Shown piece after piece: positions 32,424 to 43,633 of a stretch of 64,000 nucleotides of DNA. Position numbers and translations under genes: made by a program. This stretch comes from Siphonodentalium dalli (Eukaryota; Mollusca; Scaphopoda; Gadilida; Siphonodentaliidae), in contig CP136066.1 of the NCBI GenBank assembly GCA_032622095.1, forward strand, positions 203,630,978-203,694,977, given 5' to 3'. The notes under the pieces are model-generated. The model did not search any database and had not been told where the DNA came from. It saw only the letters and a program-made list of their open reading frames with translations. Numbering within the stretch: position 1 is the first letter of the stretch; each line of letters begins with the position of its first letter.

Positions 32424-33627
32424 CATTGTATAATCGAGGTTCCCAATTGGTGTACATCACAATATTCACCATTTGGAAACTTCAATCTGAGTCTATATCT
32501 CCCATAGCAGATGAGGTCTAAGGAGAATGAGGTTGGGCGGTATTGACGTTTTTAAAAACTGAGATTTTTCCAAAATAACACCGCGATATACGGTTTTATT
32601 GAATATTATTTTAATATTGAAAATTACCACGTAAAATCAAATTTTAAATGAGAGATATAACACTCCGGGTTTTCGTTATAAGGGATGTAAAGTTGTACAC
32701 ACTATTGCCAGGCAGTAAATTATACCCTATTCTCACAATAGCATGTGCCCATTCTATAAAGTTCCTACATTCTGGAATACGAAACAACATTGAGTGAATT
32801 ACAGGCGCAAGTTATCCTAATTACTCCATTGTTTACATATCAGCATGCGATGCACATTCCCGTTACGTCATAGCTAAGCACGTACTCATAGGTTGACAGA
32901 GGACCTAGTAGAATTGGGCCAAGATGGTTCATTCTGCGCTGTGTGCAGTTTATCATACACAATGAATTACGGAACATTTTTAATTATCTTTTGAACACGG
33001 GAAAGATAATCATAATTAATCATTGAACAGTATTGCAGTTCGTGAGTTTATGTGTCCAAATTCTTGGCAAGGAACACCAACACGTCAACTCTAGAAGGAT
33101 TGAGACATGTTCGTTCCCTGAGTCAAGTTTTAAGATATAATTGAACGACAAATACCGCCGAGTCGTGAGTCGGAAATTTGGACGAAGTATCGCTTGTGAC
33201 GTTACACCGCTACCAGGTTGGATTCGGAAGAAGATACTCCATCGCTCCACTTCAGCCCAAAATACAACCATTGCGTCATTGATTACAATAAAAGACAATG
33301 GACACTTAAATTGTGAGCGACCGATAAAGGCTGCTTTCAATCAGCGGTCCTCTAAAGTATTCAACTCAGTATTGGATTGTAATTTTAAACCGTCTTTTGA
33401 GGTGATAAAATTGCGGTTGCGATATATTGAATGTTATTTTACACACGGTTTCAAAACGGTTTTTCTTTTCCAAACCGACTATAGTCAATATATTGAAATA
33501 TCGCCCAGCCCTACCCCAGAGGGTGAATTTGGTGATGCTAGCCCTCTATGTGGGATAGCATCACTAAATTCACCCTCTGGGAACCTCATTCTGTAAATGA
33601 CAGGCTCACTAAAATCAGGCTTGGAGA
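32424..33627. mobile_element. E-family long form split by a hAT
   Basis: The E spacer (CGAGGTTCCCAATTGGTGTA, CTCCCATAGCAGATGAGG) and GGAGAATGAGG lie left of the insertion, and CCCCAGAGGGTGAATTTGG up to AAAATCAGGCTTG lie right of it. Together they are one E copy with a foreign piece at 32533-33515. The left hairpin is missing. Confidence 0.8.
32533..33515. mobile_element. hAT-like element (TGGGCGGTAT / ATATCGCCCAGCCCT ends)
   Basis: The right end AAATATCGCCCAGCCCTA is a common hAT terminus; the left end has TTGGGCGGTATTGACG without the outer AGGGC. No target duplication remains, so the left border has probably been lost. The frames at 33020-33340 and 33141-33596 overlap on opposite strands and resemble nothing I know. 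Confidence 0.6.
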
Positions 33628-33674
33628 ACATGTCTCCCAAGTCGCCCTTTAGGCTGGTCCCTCATGATGTCCTA

Positions 33675-33852
33675 TATATAATGATTAACTGTCATGTGGA
33701 CTGTTTTTATGGTGATGTAACCGTGAGGTAAGTGGACATAACTTGTGTAAAACCCGAAGTAAAACCCGAAGGGTTTTACATACAAGTTATGACAACTTAC
33801 CTCACGGTTACATCTCCATAAAAATATTCAACATGACAGTTAATCATTATAT
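33675..33852. mobile_element. Foldback element P2
   Basis: An approximately 75-bp arm (AATGATTAACTGTCATGTGG, GATGTAACCGTGAGGTAAG) is inverted around two ACCCGAAG blocks. Single copy here, family not assigned. Confidence 0.8.
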
Positions 33853-34523
33853 TTATATACATTTAGTGAAAAAGCCACTTTTGTAAATGTATTTAAATCG
33901 AAAAGTGTATCGTGACAAAACCAGCCCAAAATACCCAATAGCACCCTTGGCAAAAGTTAATAGGAACAATTTCTCTTCATATTGAAACCCGATGATGTAT
34001 TAAGTCAATCCTAGCTGCGCGAGTCCAAATGCGCCCAAAACATTATTACGCGTTCGTCTTTCCAAACCCAATGGCGTATCGATGTTGTTATGAGCTTGGT
34101 GTTATGAGCCATTGCGCATTCACTGAGAAATAATTGCAACTACCCTGTGGGCGTCGACCAATCGGAATGCTGGATTTAGTGATGATCACACTTAGTATGT
34201 AAATATAAGAACTATATTAAGAGCTTGACAAAAATATCCAAGGTCGTCATGACATTTTGGGTAAATATCAGTAATAACATTCTAAAACTGTAGTTCTAAA
34301 TGAACAGACATCATAAATGATCATATTGGTTTAGGAAGCCTTTTTGACATTTGGAAATAATCTCATTGTACAACAAGTCATCAGACTCCGAATCTGTATT
34401 ACTGCCACACGGCAGAATTAATCTTCAGGTTAAGAATGTCGCAAATATATTCAAAGGTCAGTGACAATCGAAGACATCATAGAAGCCACAAGAGACAGAC
34501 GATATTCATGTATGTCCTCACTG
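33853..34523. other. Intron stretch, nothing recognised
   Basis: No repeat ends, coding or RNA signal seen. Confidence 0.5.
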
Positions 34524-34635
34524 TCTCACTGAGAGCTTTCCGATGAATGGCAACAAGCCATATTTCCGACTAAATTCTTAAAAGTTACCAATAATTCTGC
34601 TGTGGTTAAGGAGTCGATTATTTAGGGAATTACTG
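34524..34635. mobile_element. D-family MITE, right half only
   Basis: TCTCACTGAGAGCTTTCCGA to GGGAATTACTG|TA; the left arm is gone. Confidence 0.85.
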
Positions 34636-34687
34636 TACACTCAAGTATAGTCGTGCCTGATGGGGACATCTAAGGTGTAGTAGTAAA

Positions 34688-35265
34688 CAAGTGTTCGTGC
34701 TGCCTCTTGCAAAATTTGCCAATGACAAAAATAATTCACATTTTGCAAAAAATATTTTCATTTGGCAAAATATTCGTCGTCAGTTGTTAATTCCTCAAGA
34801 AAGTTGAAATGAAAAATATTGGTCAATGAATAACATTCATTTAAGGAAACTCTTACTATATAATTGTATTATTGTGGTGTTTTATAAGGGTTAGGAAAAG
34901 TTACACCCCTATCAAGATGCAGTTAATATGATAGGATTACTATCGACATGTGGAGGGATTACTAGTAATTATTGTGGTGGTGTTTACATAGCTAATCCTT
35001 TATTGATGTTCCCTTAATTCTGATGAAGCAACACTTCTAAAATTGTATTGTTCAGCTATTGTATAATAAATCACAATAGAGATGCCAGTATAATTAATTA
35101 TTAACTAACTGCTTTATTATCGATATCAAAAGTCGTTCAAACAGCGATTGTTGAAATATAAGACTCCCGTGTTGCAGAAACTGATTATATCAGTGATAGC
35201 ATTTGACAATTTCTAAAACAATTTGGCAAAAAACACAAGTCATTTCGCAAATTATTTGGCCCTTG
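34688..35265. mobile_element. hAT-like nonautonomous element
   Basis: CAAGTGTTCGTGCTGCC at the left, TTTGGCCCTTG at the right, flanks TAGTAAA on both sides (34681-34687, 35266-35272). TTTGGCAAAA/TTTGCAAAA words near both ends recall the TTTGGCTAAA words of the element at 41636-42800, which starts CAGTGTTCGCGCTG. Confidence 0.6.
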
Positions 35266-35513
35266 TAGTAAACATAGGGACAATGACACTGTAGTTCAAC
35301 ATATGTACCAATACATGTCAATTGTGAAGTGGCTTATTTACAAAATGTACAAGTACTGTCCATATGATTCGACTCTGGCTTTCCGTTTGATCAAATGTGT
35401 TACATCCCTAGTCGTTTGTGGTGCAGTTTATGAAACTCTGTGCTTGCAAATGGACTCTGCTTGCAAATGGACTCATGTGTAATGTTGCACGTATTTATGC
35501 ATTTGGAGGCATA

Positions 35514-35726
35514 CAGTAACGCCCTAACTAATCAACTCCTTAACCACAGCAGAATTATGGGTAATTTTTCAGGATTTAGTCGGAAATATGGCTTGTTGCC
35601 ATTCATCGGAAAGCTTTCACTGAGAGCTTTCCGATGAATGGCAACAAGCCATATTTCCGACTAAATTCTGAAAAGTTACCCATAATTCTGCTGTGGTTAA
35701 GGAGTCGATTACTTAGGGCATTACTG
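35514..35726. mobile_element. D-family MITE
   Basis: Complete palindrome, CAGTAACGCCCTAACTAATC to GGGCATTACTG, TA flanks. Confidence 0.92.
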
Positions 35727-36142
35727 TAAGTTCAACCTAAGGTCATTTGTTGAACTTATTATCTGAACATATCAGATGGGAACTACTCGTCAATGAGTAT
35801 TTTATTTAGTAAACAAAGGGGTTAATAAAAAAAATTGGAAGGTGACCGTGAACATACAAGAGAATATAGAGAGGGCACTGCACGGAAACCATCTCTTTGA
35901 TGCTAAAAGTATAACATGATTAAAATGGTAACAAAATATAATCATCCATAAACGGTTTTCTGTAAACAAACGAAACCAATATCGTTGTAAATGATCTGCC
36001 TGGGGTTATTTCATTATACCGAGAAGAACAACATTTTCGTAGAAGAAAAACATTCTAATAGACCATATTGCAGGTACAAAACAACTGATTTCTTTTGAAA
36101 GGCTGCTGATTATCTTATAGACAACAGAATATTTCACTTGGC
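35727..36142. other. U-like fragment, then nothing recognised
   Basis: 35735-35825 resembles U (TTGAACTTATTATCTGAACA, GTCAATGAGTATT, AAAGGGGTTAA). The remainder shows nothing clear. Confidence 0.5.
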
Positions 36143-36188
36143 ATGAATCAAGTTAAAAATAGTATTATTATGTAATCTGAGATAGCTT

Positions 36189-36635
36189 CAAGTCTGCAAA
36201 TAGTGTGTCTGTCTTTTGCAAAATAAGGTCCCCAGAGGGTGAATTAATGATGCTACCCCGTACAGTCGGCAAGCATCACCAAATTCACCCTCTGGGGACC
36301 TCATTCTGCTTAGGCCTCATCTTCTGGGAAGTATCTATGGTCTGAATTTAACATTGTTTTCAGTTAATTTTTCCCTTCTCTTCAGTTTCTATATCACTTT
36401 AAAGTCGCAGAAGATAAAATGCACAATCAAGGTGACTAATGGGTGAACATCACCAACTTCAACTGGGGAACTTCAATCTGATCCAAGGTCTCCGATTGCA
36501 GTTGAAGCCTAAGCAGAATGAAGCCCCCAGATGGTGAAATTGGCGATGCTAGCCCACCATACGGGATAACGTCACTAAATTCATACTCTGGGGGACCTCA
36601 TTCTGCAAATGACAGACACACTATTTCCGGCCTTG
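36189..36635. mobile_element. E-family long form
   Basis: CAAGTCTGCAAATAGTGTG to CACACTATTTCCGGCCTTG with two hairpins and the spacer. It is flanked by a 45-bp direct repeat (CAAGTTTAAAAATAGTA, TTATGTAATATGAGA at 36143-36188 and 36636-36682), much longer than an E target duplication. Confidence 0.85.
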
Positions 36636-36926
36636 GATTCAAGTTTAAAAATAGTAATATTATGTAATATGAGAAGCTCAGGCGATACAGTGCATCAATC
36701 ATATTATGCAGCAAAAGAAAATGTTTACAAAGTATGGAATACGGGACTAAATGATGAGTGATTTGCCCTTGTTAGTGGCGGTGCATATACAGAGACGCAA
36801 TAAAATAAGATTAAGTGATACATGGAGTCTGCTATTATTGACGAGTCTGGGCCAGTCTGGACGGGATTCTAACGGAGGTAAAGAAGACTAGGACAGGAGC
36901 GTGCACCTGTCAATTCAGTATATCTA

Positions 36927-37042
36927 CTGTAATGCTCTAAATAATCGACTTCTTAACCACAGCAGAATTATGGTTCATTTTTCAGGATTTAGTCGGAAAT
37001 ATGGCCATAAGGAGTATGTAGTTAAGAAATAGGGCATTACAG
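36927..37042. mobile_element. D-family MITE, internally deleted
   Basis: CTGTAATGCTCTAAATAATC to GGGCATTACAG; most of the right arm and loop are deleted. Confidence 0.8.
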
Positions 37043-37102
37043 TATGATAAACGGGTGAAAATCCTGAAGCTATGATTCCCATGAATATTCATGTATTATG
37101 TA

Positions 37103-37458
37103 TTAAAGACAGTTTGTTTGGGTGCGTGAAACTACTAAGTTAGTACTCAGGCATTATGGCCTCTGGAGGAATGTAGCATTCTACTAACATCGCCAAAAAT
37201 CTGAAGCAAATCGACCATACCACTCTACAGAAATCATCATCTGAACTGCGCTCAATTGTAAATATTTACGTCTCGATTCAGGATGCAACTATTGCCAATA
37301 AATTAACAAAAACGATTTCGCCATCGAGAGTCACTGCATTTAATTAATATATAAGAATGACTGTGTGTGTTGTCAGTTTGGGTATAATATATCTGACAAT
37401 AACTACTTTGAGCAAGATCTATTTGATCACCCTACCAGAGTGTTTCACATCACTTTAA
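37103..37458 (+). repeat. L repeat, copy 2
   Basis: TTAAAGACAGTTTGTTTGGG to TTTCACATCACTTTAA, collinear with copies 1 and 3. Confidence 0.75.
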
Positions 37459-37465
37459 TATAATG

Positions 37466-37793
37466 TTAACCCTTTACCCAACAAACCGGCCAAATAAAGC
37501 TTCAACAGCCTAAAATATCTTCGGTCTGTCTCAATAGAACCATACAAATATGGATATCATTGGAACCGGCTCCTTGACCACATTGTGATAGTTACAGTTA
37601 TACCCTGTGCCAATGCATTCTCTTATATATGCGAGTCGACCATAGGTCGCCTCGCATATATAAGAGAATGCATTGGCCTAAGAAAATGTGTTAAGCCAAT
37701 GCATTCTCTTATATATGTGAGGCGACCTATGGTCGACTCGCATATATAAGAGAATGCATTGGCACAGGGCCCTTCTGTTGGGTAAAGGGTTAA
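37466..37793 (-). mobile_element. TTAA MITE, family A, short spacer
   Basis: Long arm left; the spacer between the hairpins is cut to GAAAATGTGTTAA. Inserted eight bases past the end of L copy 2. Confidence 0.9.
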
Positions 37794-38113
37794 TATAATG
37801 TTAATATAAACAGGAGAACTGGCGACAATTTAGAACATTGCTGGATGATTGCCCTAAACAAGATTTTAAGTGGACTACTCAATTGATTTGTGTAGAACGT
37901 ACATGACTGAGGTGTATTTTCACTTGATCTAACAATGGATCTATTAAATTAGATTTAGCTGCCACATGAAGGAATAACAGGTTGATGATATAAATATTTT
38001 AGCTTTTAAACAACTTCGCCATCGTGTTTTACATCAAAGATTTATTATTTTTAATTGTAAAAATACAATGATATCCCCAATGGAGATGGGCAGAAATTTC
38101 AGCAAAGAGCATA
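37794..38113. other. Intron stretch, nothing recognised
   Basis: No signal seen. Confidence 0.5.
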
Positions 38114-38302
38114 CAGTAATGCCCTAAATAATCGATTCCTTAACCACAGCAGAATTATGGGTAACTTTTCAGGATTTAGTCGGAAATATGGCTTGTTGAG
38201 AGCTTTCCGATGAATGGCAACAAGCCATATTTCCGACTAAATAATGAAAAATTACCCATAATTCTGCTGTGGTTAAGGACTCAATTATTTAGGGCATTAC
38301 TG
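38114..38302. mobile_element. D-family MITE, shortened loop
   Basis: CAGTAATGCCCTAAATAATC to GGGCATTACTG; the loop reads GGCTTGTTGAGAGCTTTCC, so part of the left arm is lost. Confidence 0.9.
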
Positions 38303-38349
38303 TACCTTTTAGACAGAGGCAGGGGAGTCATAATCATCCAAAAGCAACA

Positions 38350-38460
38350 TCAATACATACCTGTACCTCCCTCATTTATGAGACACCCATCACTACATAC
38401 CTGTACCTTGACCTCCCTCCTTTATGAGACACCCATCAATACATACCTGGACCTCAGTGT
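38350..38460. repeat. Short tandem repeat, about 48-bp unit
   Basis: CATACCTGTACC, CTCCCTCCTTTATGAGACAC and CCATCAATA repeated about two and a half times. Confidence 0.75.
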
Positions 38461-39149
38461 TTGTTAATATGACAGCCTTTGAACAGTAATCAACAGAAGT
38501 GGTCATAAATGGGAACCTGATTTAAATCAATCGAACTAATGTGAAATAATGTTTTAGGTTTATAATCAAAGCGTCTGCCAATTTACAGATTGATTAATCA
38601 GCATCCATTGTTTCTATTCTGATGTCCACGATTTATGAGTAGAGATAATGAACACCCACCTTATATATAACTCTGAAAATGTCTGGGTAGGGTGGGTCAT
38701 AAATACGTAACAACATACCATTACTTGTCGGGCTCTCTCTTTCATATGCGGGTGTCGCGCCCGCCCTCCCCTTGTTTTCCTGACAACAATAAACTGCTTG
38801 CTTTTGTACACATGAGTTTATACATATATATATATATATATATATACATACTAACATCGGGGGCCCCGTTCTCCATTTCAGCGCACCACTCCAGGCTCGC
38901 TCAGCAGCATCATCAACGATATCAACCTCGTCAGGGACTCCCTGGGCACCCTCCACCCCTTATTAAAGCTTGAGGGCCCAACCCAATCAATAATTTGCCA
39001 CGGTCAGACATGGTGAGACTTTTGGTGGGCTTTTGTCATGCAAAACAACACCAAAACATCAAATTGAGGGTGAAGGAGAAGATCTCTCGATCTTTTCGAC
39101 CATCCTGGGCGCTTCGCGCCCTCCTACTACCACATGGGTCAACCCAATT
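38461..39149. other. GC-richer block with unrecognised frames
   Basis: It holds an AT dinucleotide run at about 38824-38846 and, on the minus strand at about 38857-38955, a frame reading EGAQGVPDEVDIVDDAAERA followed by a GTATGT donor-like site. I do not recognise the peptide. The phases of the surrounding CPSF2 exons leave no need for an exon here. GC content is higher than its neighbours. Confidence 0.3.
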
Positions 39150-39600
39150 CAAGCCTGAGTTTAAACCAGAGTGCCTGTCATTTGCAGAGTGAGGTCCCCA
39201 GAGGGTGAATTTAGTAACGCTATCTGGAATAGCATCACTAAATTCACCCTCTGGGGACCTCATTCTGCTTAGGCTTTATCTTCTCTGGAAAGTTTCTTTA
39301 TCATCAAATTTCTATATAAACTTCTTCAAATAGATCCTATTTCTGTTTCAGCTTAGTTTCTCTATATCCCCAAATTGGCAGACAACACATTGCATAATCG
39401 AGGTTCCAAATGGGTGTACATCACAATATTCACCATTGGAAACTTCAGTCTGAGTCTATGTCTCCCATAGCAGATGAGGCCTAAGCAGAAAGATATCCCA
39501 GAGGGTGAATTTGGTGATGCTAGCCCACTGTGCGGGATAGCCTCACAAAATTCACCCTCTGGGGACCTCATCCTGTAAATGACAGACACACTTATTCGGA
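39150..39600. mobile_element. E-family long form
   Basis: CAAGCCTGAGTTTAAACC at the left, two hairpins, spacer with CGAGGTTCCAAATGGGTGTA; the right end decays at CACACTTATTCGGAACT. Confidence 0.8.
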
Positions 39601-39664
39601 ACTCGGAAAATTAAATGTCGAAGTATTAAATACATTGAGTATAAATATAGATTAGGGTTGTGTT

Positions 39665-39872
39665 TTAATCCTTTCATGATGGGAGCTGCACTGGCGCAGA
39701 ATAAAAGACCATGTGCCAGTGCATTCTCTAAAATATGCAGCAAGTTAAATATTGTTTGGCCAATGTATTCTCTTATATATGCGAGGCTCCCTACGGGAGA
39801 CTTGCATATATTAGAGAATGCATAAAAATGGCACAGGGTTTTCGCAAAATTTCTGGAAGGTCCATTTTAGAC
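39665..39872. mobile_element. TTAA MITE, family B, right end decayed
   Basis: TTAATCCTTTCATGATGGGA, GCTGCACTGGCGCAG, one half hairpin, one full hairpin (CTCCCTACGGGAGAC loop) and CACAGGGTTTTCGCAAAATT. Confidence 0.75.
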
Positions 39873-40161
39873 TCTTTTAGCTAATGTCTGGTATCCCGAT
39901 ATTAATTCAGAATTAATGCCCGGGTCTTCTCACCGCGATTAAATGCAGTAAAGAAATCCTGGTTATTACTGCCGATAAACTGTATTCTGACTGTTTCATT
40001 TCTATGACGGTGGGCTAGCACCACCAAATTCACCCTCTGGCGACCTCATTCTGCTTAGGCCTCACTGCTATGGGAGACCTAGGATCAGATTGAAGTTCCC
40101 TAAAGAAGTTGGCGATGTTCACCCATCAGTCACTTCAATTATGCATTTTATCTTCTGCAAA

Positions 40162-40561
40162 TTAACCCTTTACCCAACAGAACGGCCCTGTGCCAATGCA
40201 TTCTCTTATATATGCGAGTCGACCATAGGTCGCCTCGCATATATAAGAGAATGCATTGGCTTAACACATTAAAAATTATAAAATTGTTAAAGAATGTAAG
40301 AAAAAATGGTAAAAAGTGTTAAAAAAAGATTTTTTTTAGGCCAATGCATTCTCTTATATATGCGAGGCGACCTATGGTCGACTCGCATATATATGAGAAT
40401 GCATTGGCACAGGGCATAACTGTAACTATCACAATGTGGTCAAGGAGCCGGTTCCAATGATATCCATATTTGTATGGTGTTATTGAGACAGACCGAAGAT
40501 ATTTTAGGCTGTTGAAGCTTTATTTGGCCGGTTTTGGCCGGTTTGTTGGGTAAAGGGTTAA
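40162..40561 (+). mobile_element. TTAA MITE, family A, inside E
   Basis: TTAACCCTTTACCCAACAGA to GTTGGGTAAAGGGTTAA, short arm left. The E copy at 43184 reads CTGCAAATTAGGGGATATA at this place, giving the empty site. Confidence 0.95.
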
Positions 40562-40623
40562 GGGATATATAAACTGAACAGAAGGGAAATATTAACTAAA
40601 ACAATGTTAATTTGAGACTATAT

Positions 40624-41485
40624 TATATATATAATAAAAGGTCAGCAGACCACAGTGTCCCCCGAAAAAGTGGCAAGTCGATGCCGCTTTGTTGAAGAAA
40701 TTAAAAAAAATGTTGAAATTTACTAAGTTGAAAAGGGTTAATAACATTTTTCCATCATCTATATAGAGGATCTCACATGAGTTTCTATTTTATACGGAAT
40801 TTATCAACCGAGTTCACTAAATTCGATTTGAGCCGAGGTTTACCGAGGCTCAAATAGAATTTCGAGGACGAGGTTGATAAATTACGTATACAATAGGACG
40901 AGTGTGAGATACCTTTTATCACATGATCAAATAAACCCGAAGCAACGCGAAATATTCATCGAAAACAACAATCATAAACTACAGCGATCGCAAGTTATTT
41001 GAAGAACGCCGTGACGTCATCGCACGCGCTGATATTAAACGTGTCTATTACCGATAATTATGAAACTGCTTTTATGGCCAAATTATGTGATAAATACATG
41101 TTGCACATCTCCAATATGTGGGTAACAATACCATGAAGTATCAAATATCTACGATCAAAACTGAAGGAGGAGTTGATTACACCACGAAGGTACCCTCATA
41201 CAGAAAATTATAAAAAATGTTGAAATTTTCTAAGTCGAAAAGGGTTAATAACTCCGTCAAAAAATAATTTTTCAATCATCTATATACATGTTGCACATCT
41301 TCAATATATGGGCAAAAATATTCTGAAGTTTCAAATCTCTGGGATGAAATCTGTAGGAGGAGATGATTACACCATGAAGGTACTCAAAAGTGTGACGGAC
41401 GGACGGACGGCTCGACAGACGAACGGCTCGACAGAGCCCGTTTCTATAGTCCCCCAAAAATAATTTTTTCGGGGGACAATAAGAT
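40624..41485. mobile_element. I element, copy 2, with nested palindrome
   Basis: CCACAGTGTCCCCCGAAAAA at the left, GACGGACGGACGGCTCG and TTTTTTCGGGGGACAATAA at the right. The unit AAAAGGGTTAATAAC...TGTTGCACATCT occurs twice; in the first, a separate palindromic piece (about 40760-41093) interrupts ATCATCTATA|TACATGTTGC. Confidence 0.75.
40760..41093. mobile_element. Foldback element inside I
   Basis: GGATCTCACATGAG, TTTATCAACCGAGTTC and GATTTGAGCC are matched in inverted order by GGCTCAAATAGAATTTCGAG, GTTGATAAATTACG and GAGTGTGAGATACC. The second I unit (about 41278) shows the uninterrupted target ATCATCTATATACATG. Confidence 0.6.
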
Positions 41486-41635
41486 ACTTCCCAGAAGACA
41501 TGGCCTAAGCAGAATGAGGGCCACAGAGGGTGAATTTAGTGATGCTAGCCCACTGTGCTTTGTTTAGGTCGTTAAATGTCCATGAATATTTCCTCTATTG
41601 ACCTGAGCACTGAGTTTACTAAACTGCCATATAGA

Positions 41636-42482
41636 CAGTGTTCGCGCTGTCGGTAGCCAAATTAGCCAATGGCTAATATTTTTCGAATTTGGCTAATAAA
41701 AATTTCATTTGGCTAAACTTTTGGCTAAACTTTTTTTGAACCCAAATGGAGACTAAAAGCATGGAGCCAGAAAGCTAATTAATAAAAGCGCTCAATAGAT
41801 CGACATTCAAGACGAAGTTAGGTGACGAAAGTATTTTATTATTTTCGTACTTATGAAATATCGTACAAAGGGAAACCCGATCGACAACTCTATCAACCAA
41901 GCGATCACAAAGTGATATGCAATCAACTTTAGTTTTCACAAGACGGACATTCAAAGACGCATGGACATTAAACCGACCGTGGTTGAATTATGACAATGTG
42001 AAGAAAGCAATGTTTATAAGCAATTTGTTCGTAACAGGCTGTTTTAATCTGGAGAAAGATTACGTCACTCTGCACGAAGCAGCAAAAGGTCATTATTAAT
42101 TTTTACGTTTAATCCCCTAATCCCCCATCCAGCCCATTGTCTGTCTGGTCACTCGCGGCGCGCCTGCACAATGCATGTTTGTGATGACATTGTATTTATG
42201 ACGGTCGAGGTTTATGAGCACCAAGTGTAAGACAATAGCTTAATCAGCCAAATGTGAATCACGACAGATATTTTGTGGCTATTTGTCGTCAATACCGATA
42301 CAGTCAAAATAATATGCATGCTTTTATGACAGATTGTAATTTGATAATGGTGTAACAATATTAAGTTATTAGTTTCCAGATGTCACTAAGATATGTTCGC
42401 AAGGATAAATATTTAATGATTTTAAAAAAGATATTGATATAAAAAAAAAAAATAATGACATTAAGAAGGACAATCCCGGGTT

Positions 42483-42516
<34 letters not shown>

Positions 42517-42800
42517 CACTCTTTCACATAAAGATTAATAATTTTTTAATAAATGATATATATAAAATACTTCTAGTTCATCAAAATTATTTTAATTATT
42601 GTGTATTTTACCTGTGTCTGTTAGATTTTACGTTTTAGTCATTAATTGTGAACCGACCAGAAAACCATGATTTAATTTGGCCAAAGTTTTTTTTAATTTG
42701 GCCAAAAAACATTTGGCTAAAGTTTTTTTCATTTGGCTAATAAAATTTTCATTTGGCTAAACTTTTGGCTAAATTTTGTTTCGGTCCAGCGCGAACACTG
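41636..42800 (+). mobile_element. hAT element with ZNF862/KIAA1586-type finger remnant, exact TSD
   Basis: Ends CAGTGTTCGCGCTG and CAGCGCGAACACTG, flanked by exact CATATAGA (41628-41635, 42801-42808). TTTGGCTAAA words lie near both ends. Inside is one short coding remnant and a run of about 29 C at 42484-42512. 1165 bp, no transposase seen. Confidence 0.93.
41917..42099 (+). pseudogene. Zinc-finger remnant of a hAT protein
   Basis: The frame reads RRTFKDAWTLNRPWLNYDN then FVTGCFNLEKDYVTLHEAAK and GH. The W-x2-x-PWL-x-YD start, the F-V-x-G-x-x-N-F/L-x-x-x-x-L-x-x-H-E block and the final H match the N-terminal TTF/BED-like finger of ZNF862 and KIAA1586-type proteins. The expected C-x2-C after MF reads MFISNLF, so the finger is broken. 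Confidence 0.7.
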
Positions 42801-42904
42801 CATATAGACCAGCTGTATAGACCACCTCTTTATTTTGAGAAATGTCAAGGTCGTCTGGCGGTTGTCTATATTCATTAAGAGTTTATTCTTTTATCAACTA
42901 GCTA

Positions 42905-43084
42905 CAGTAATGCCCTAAGTACATGACTCCTTAACCACAGCAGAATTATGGGTAACTTTTCAGGATTTAGTCGGAAATATGGCGCTTTCCGATGAATGGC
43001 AACAAGCCATATTTCCGACTAAATCCTGAAAAGTTAACCATAATTCTGCTGTGGTTGAAGAGTCGATTACTTAGGGTATTACTG
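42905..43084. mobile_element. D-family MITE, loop deleted
   Basis: CAGTAATGCCCTAAGTACAT to GGGTATTACTG; the left arm ends at AATATGGCGCTTTCCG. Confidence 0.9.
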
Positions 43085-43183
43085 TATCTAAGATGTTACT
43101 CTGATGTCCATAAAGGCCAAAGTTCGGAATAATCTCCAGTCATCTATATTTATGAATGTCATTCACGATTCATCATAAATTCA

Positions 43184-43520
43184 CAAGCCTTGAAATAGTA
43201 TGTATGTCATTTGCAGAATGAGGTCACCAAAATGTGAATTTATTGACGCTATCATGCACAGCGGGGTAGTATCATCAAATTCACCCTCTAGGGACCTCAT
43301 TCTGCTTAGGCCTCATTGCTATGAGAGACCTAAGATCAGATTGAAGTTCGTCAGTTGAAGTTGGTGATGTTCACTCATTAGTCACCTCGATTATGCATTT
43401 TTATCTTCTGCAAATTAGGGGATATAAAAACTGAACAGAAGGGAAAAATTAACTAAAAACAATGTTAATTCGAGACTATAGATACTTCCCAGCAGAATGA
43501 GGTCCCCAGAGGATGATTTT
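43184..43520. mobile_element. E-family long form, uninterrupted spacer
   Basis: CAAGCCTTGAAATAGTATG, decayed left hairpin, full spacer (GATCAGATTGAAGTTCG, TTATCTTCTGCAAATTAGGG, GAGACTATAGATACTTCCC) and the start of the right hairpin. It is the reference for the A and I insertions at 40162 and 40624. Confidence 0.8.
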
Positions 43521-43633
43521 AGTGATGCTAGTCCTCTCGAGGGTAATTCGTCACCGTGGGGCTCATCCCATCTGCACAGAATTGACCACAGCAACACTAT
43601 ATATATAGCCATGACACTCCCCGCCAACATGCA

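Larger units (their letters stand above)
40010..41562. mobile_element. E-family long form split by A and I
   Basis: GGGCTAGCACCACCAAATTC and the spacer run to TTATCTTCTGCAAA (40160). A follows, then the spacer resumes (GGGATATATAAACTGAACAG) to GAGACTATA, I follows, then GATACTTCCCAGAAGACATG and GAGGGTGAATTTAGTGATGC. The uninterrupted sequence is present at 43184-43520. Confidence 0.8.

Noticed and set aside
33020-33596. Overlapping 106- and 151-codon frames on opposite strands
   Set aside because: Inside a hAT derivative, ending in an E arm; no recognisable domain.
38633-38973. GC-rich frames near 38.7-39.0 kb as a possible host exon
   Set aside because: Peptide not recognised, acceptor weak, and the flanking CPSF2 exons join in phase without it. 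Left as an unrecognised block.
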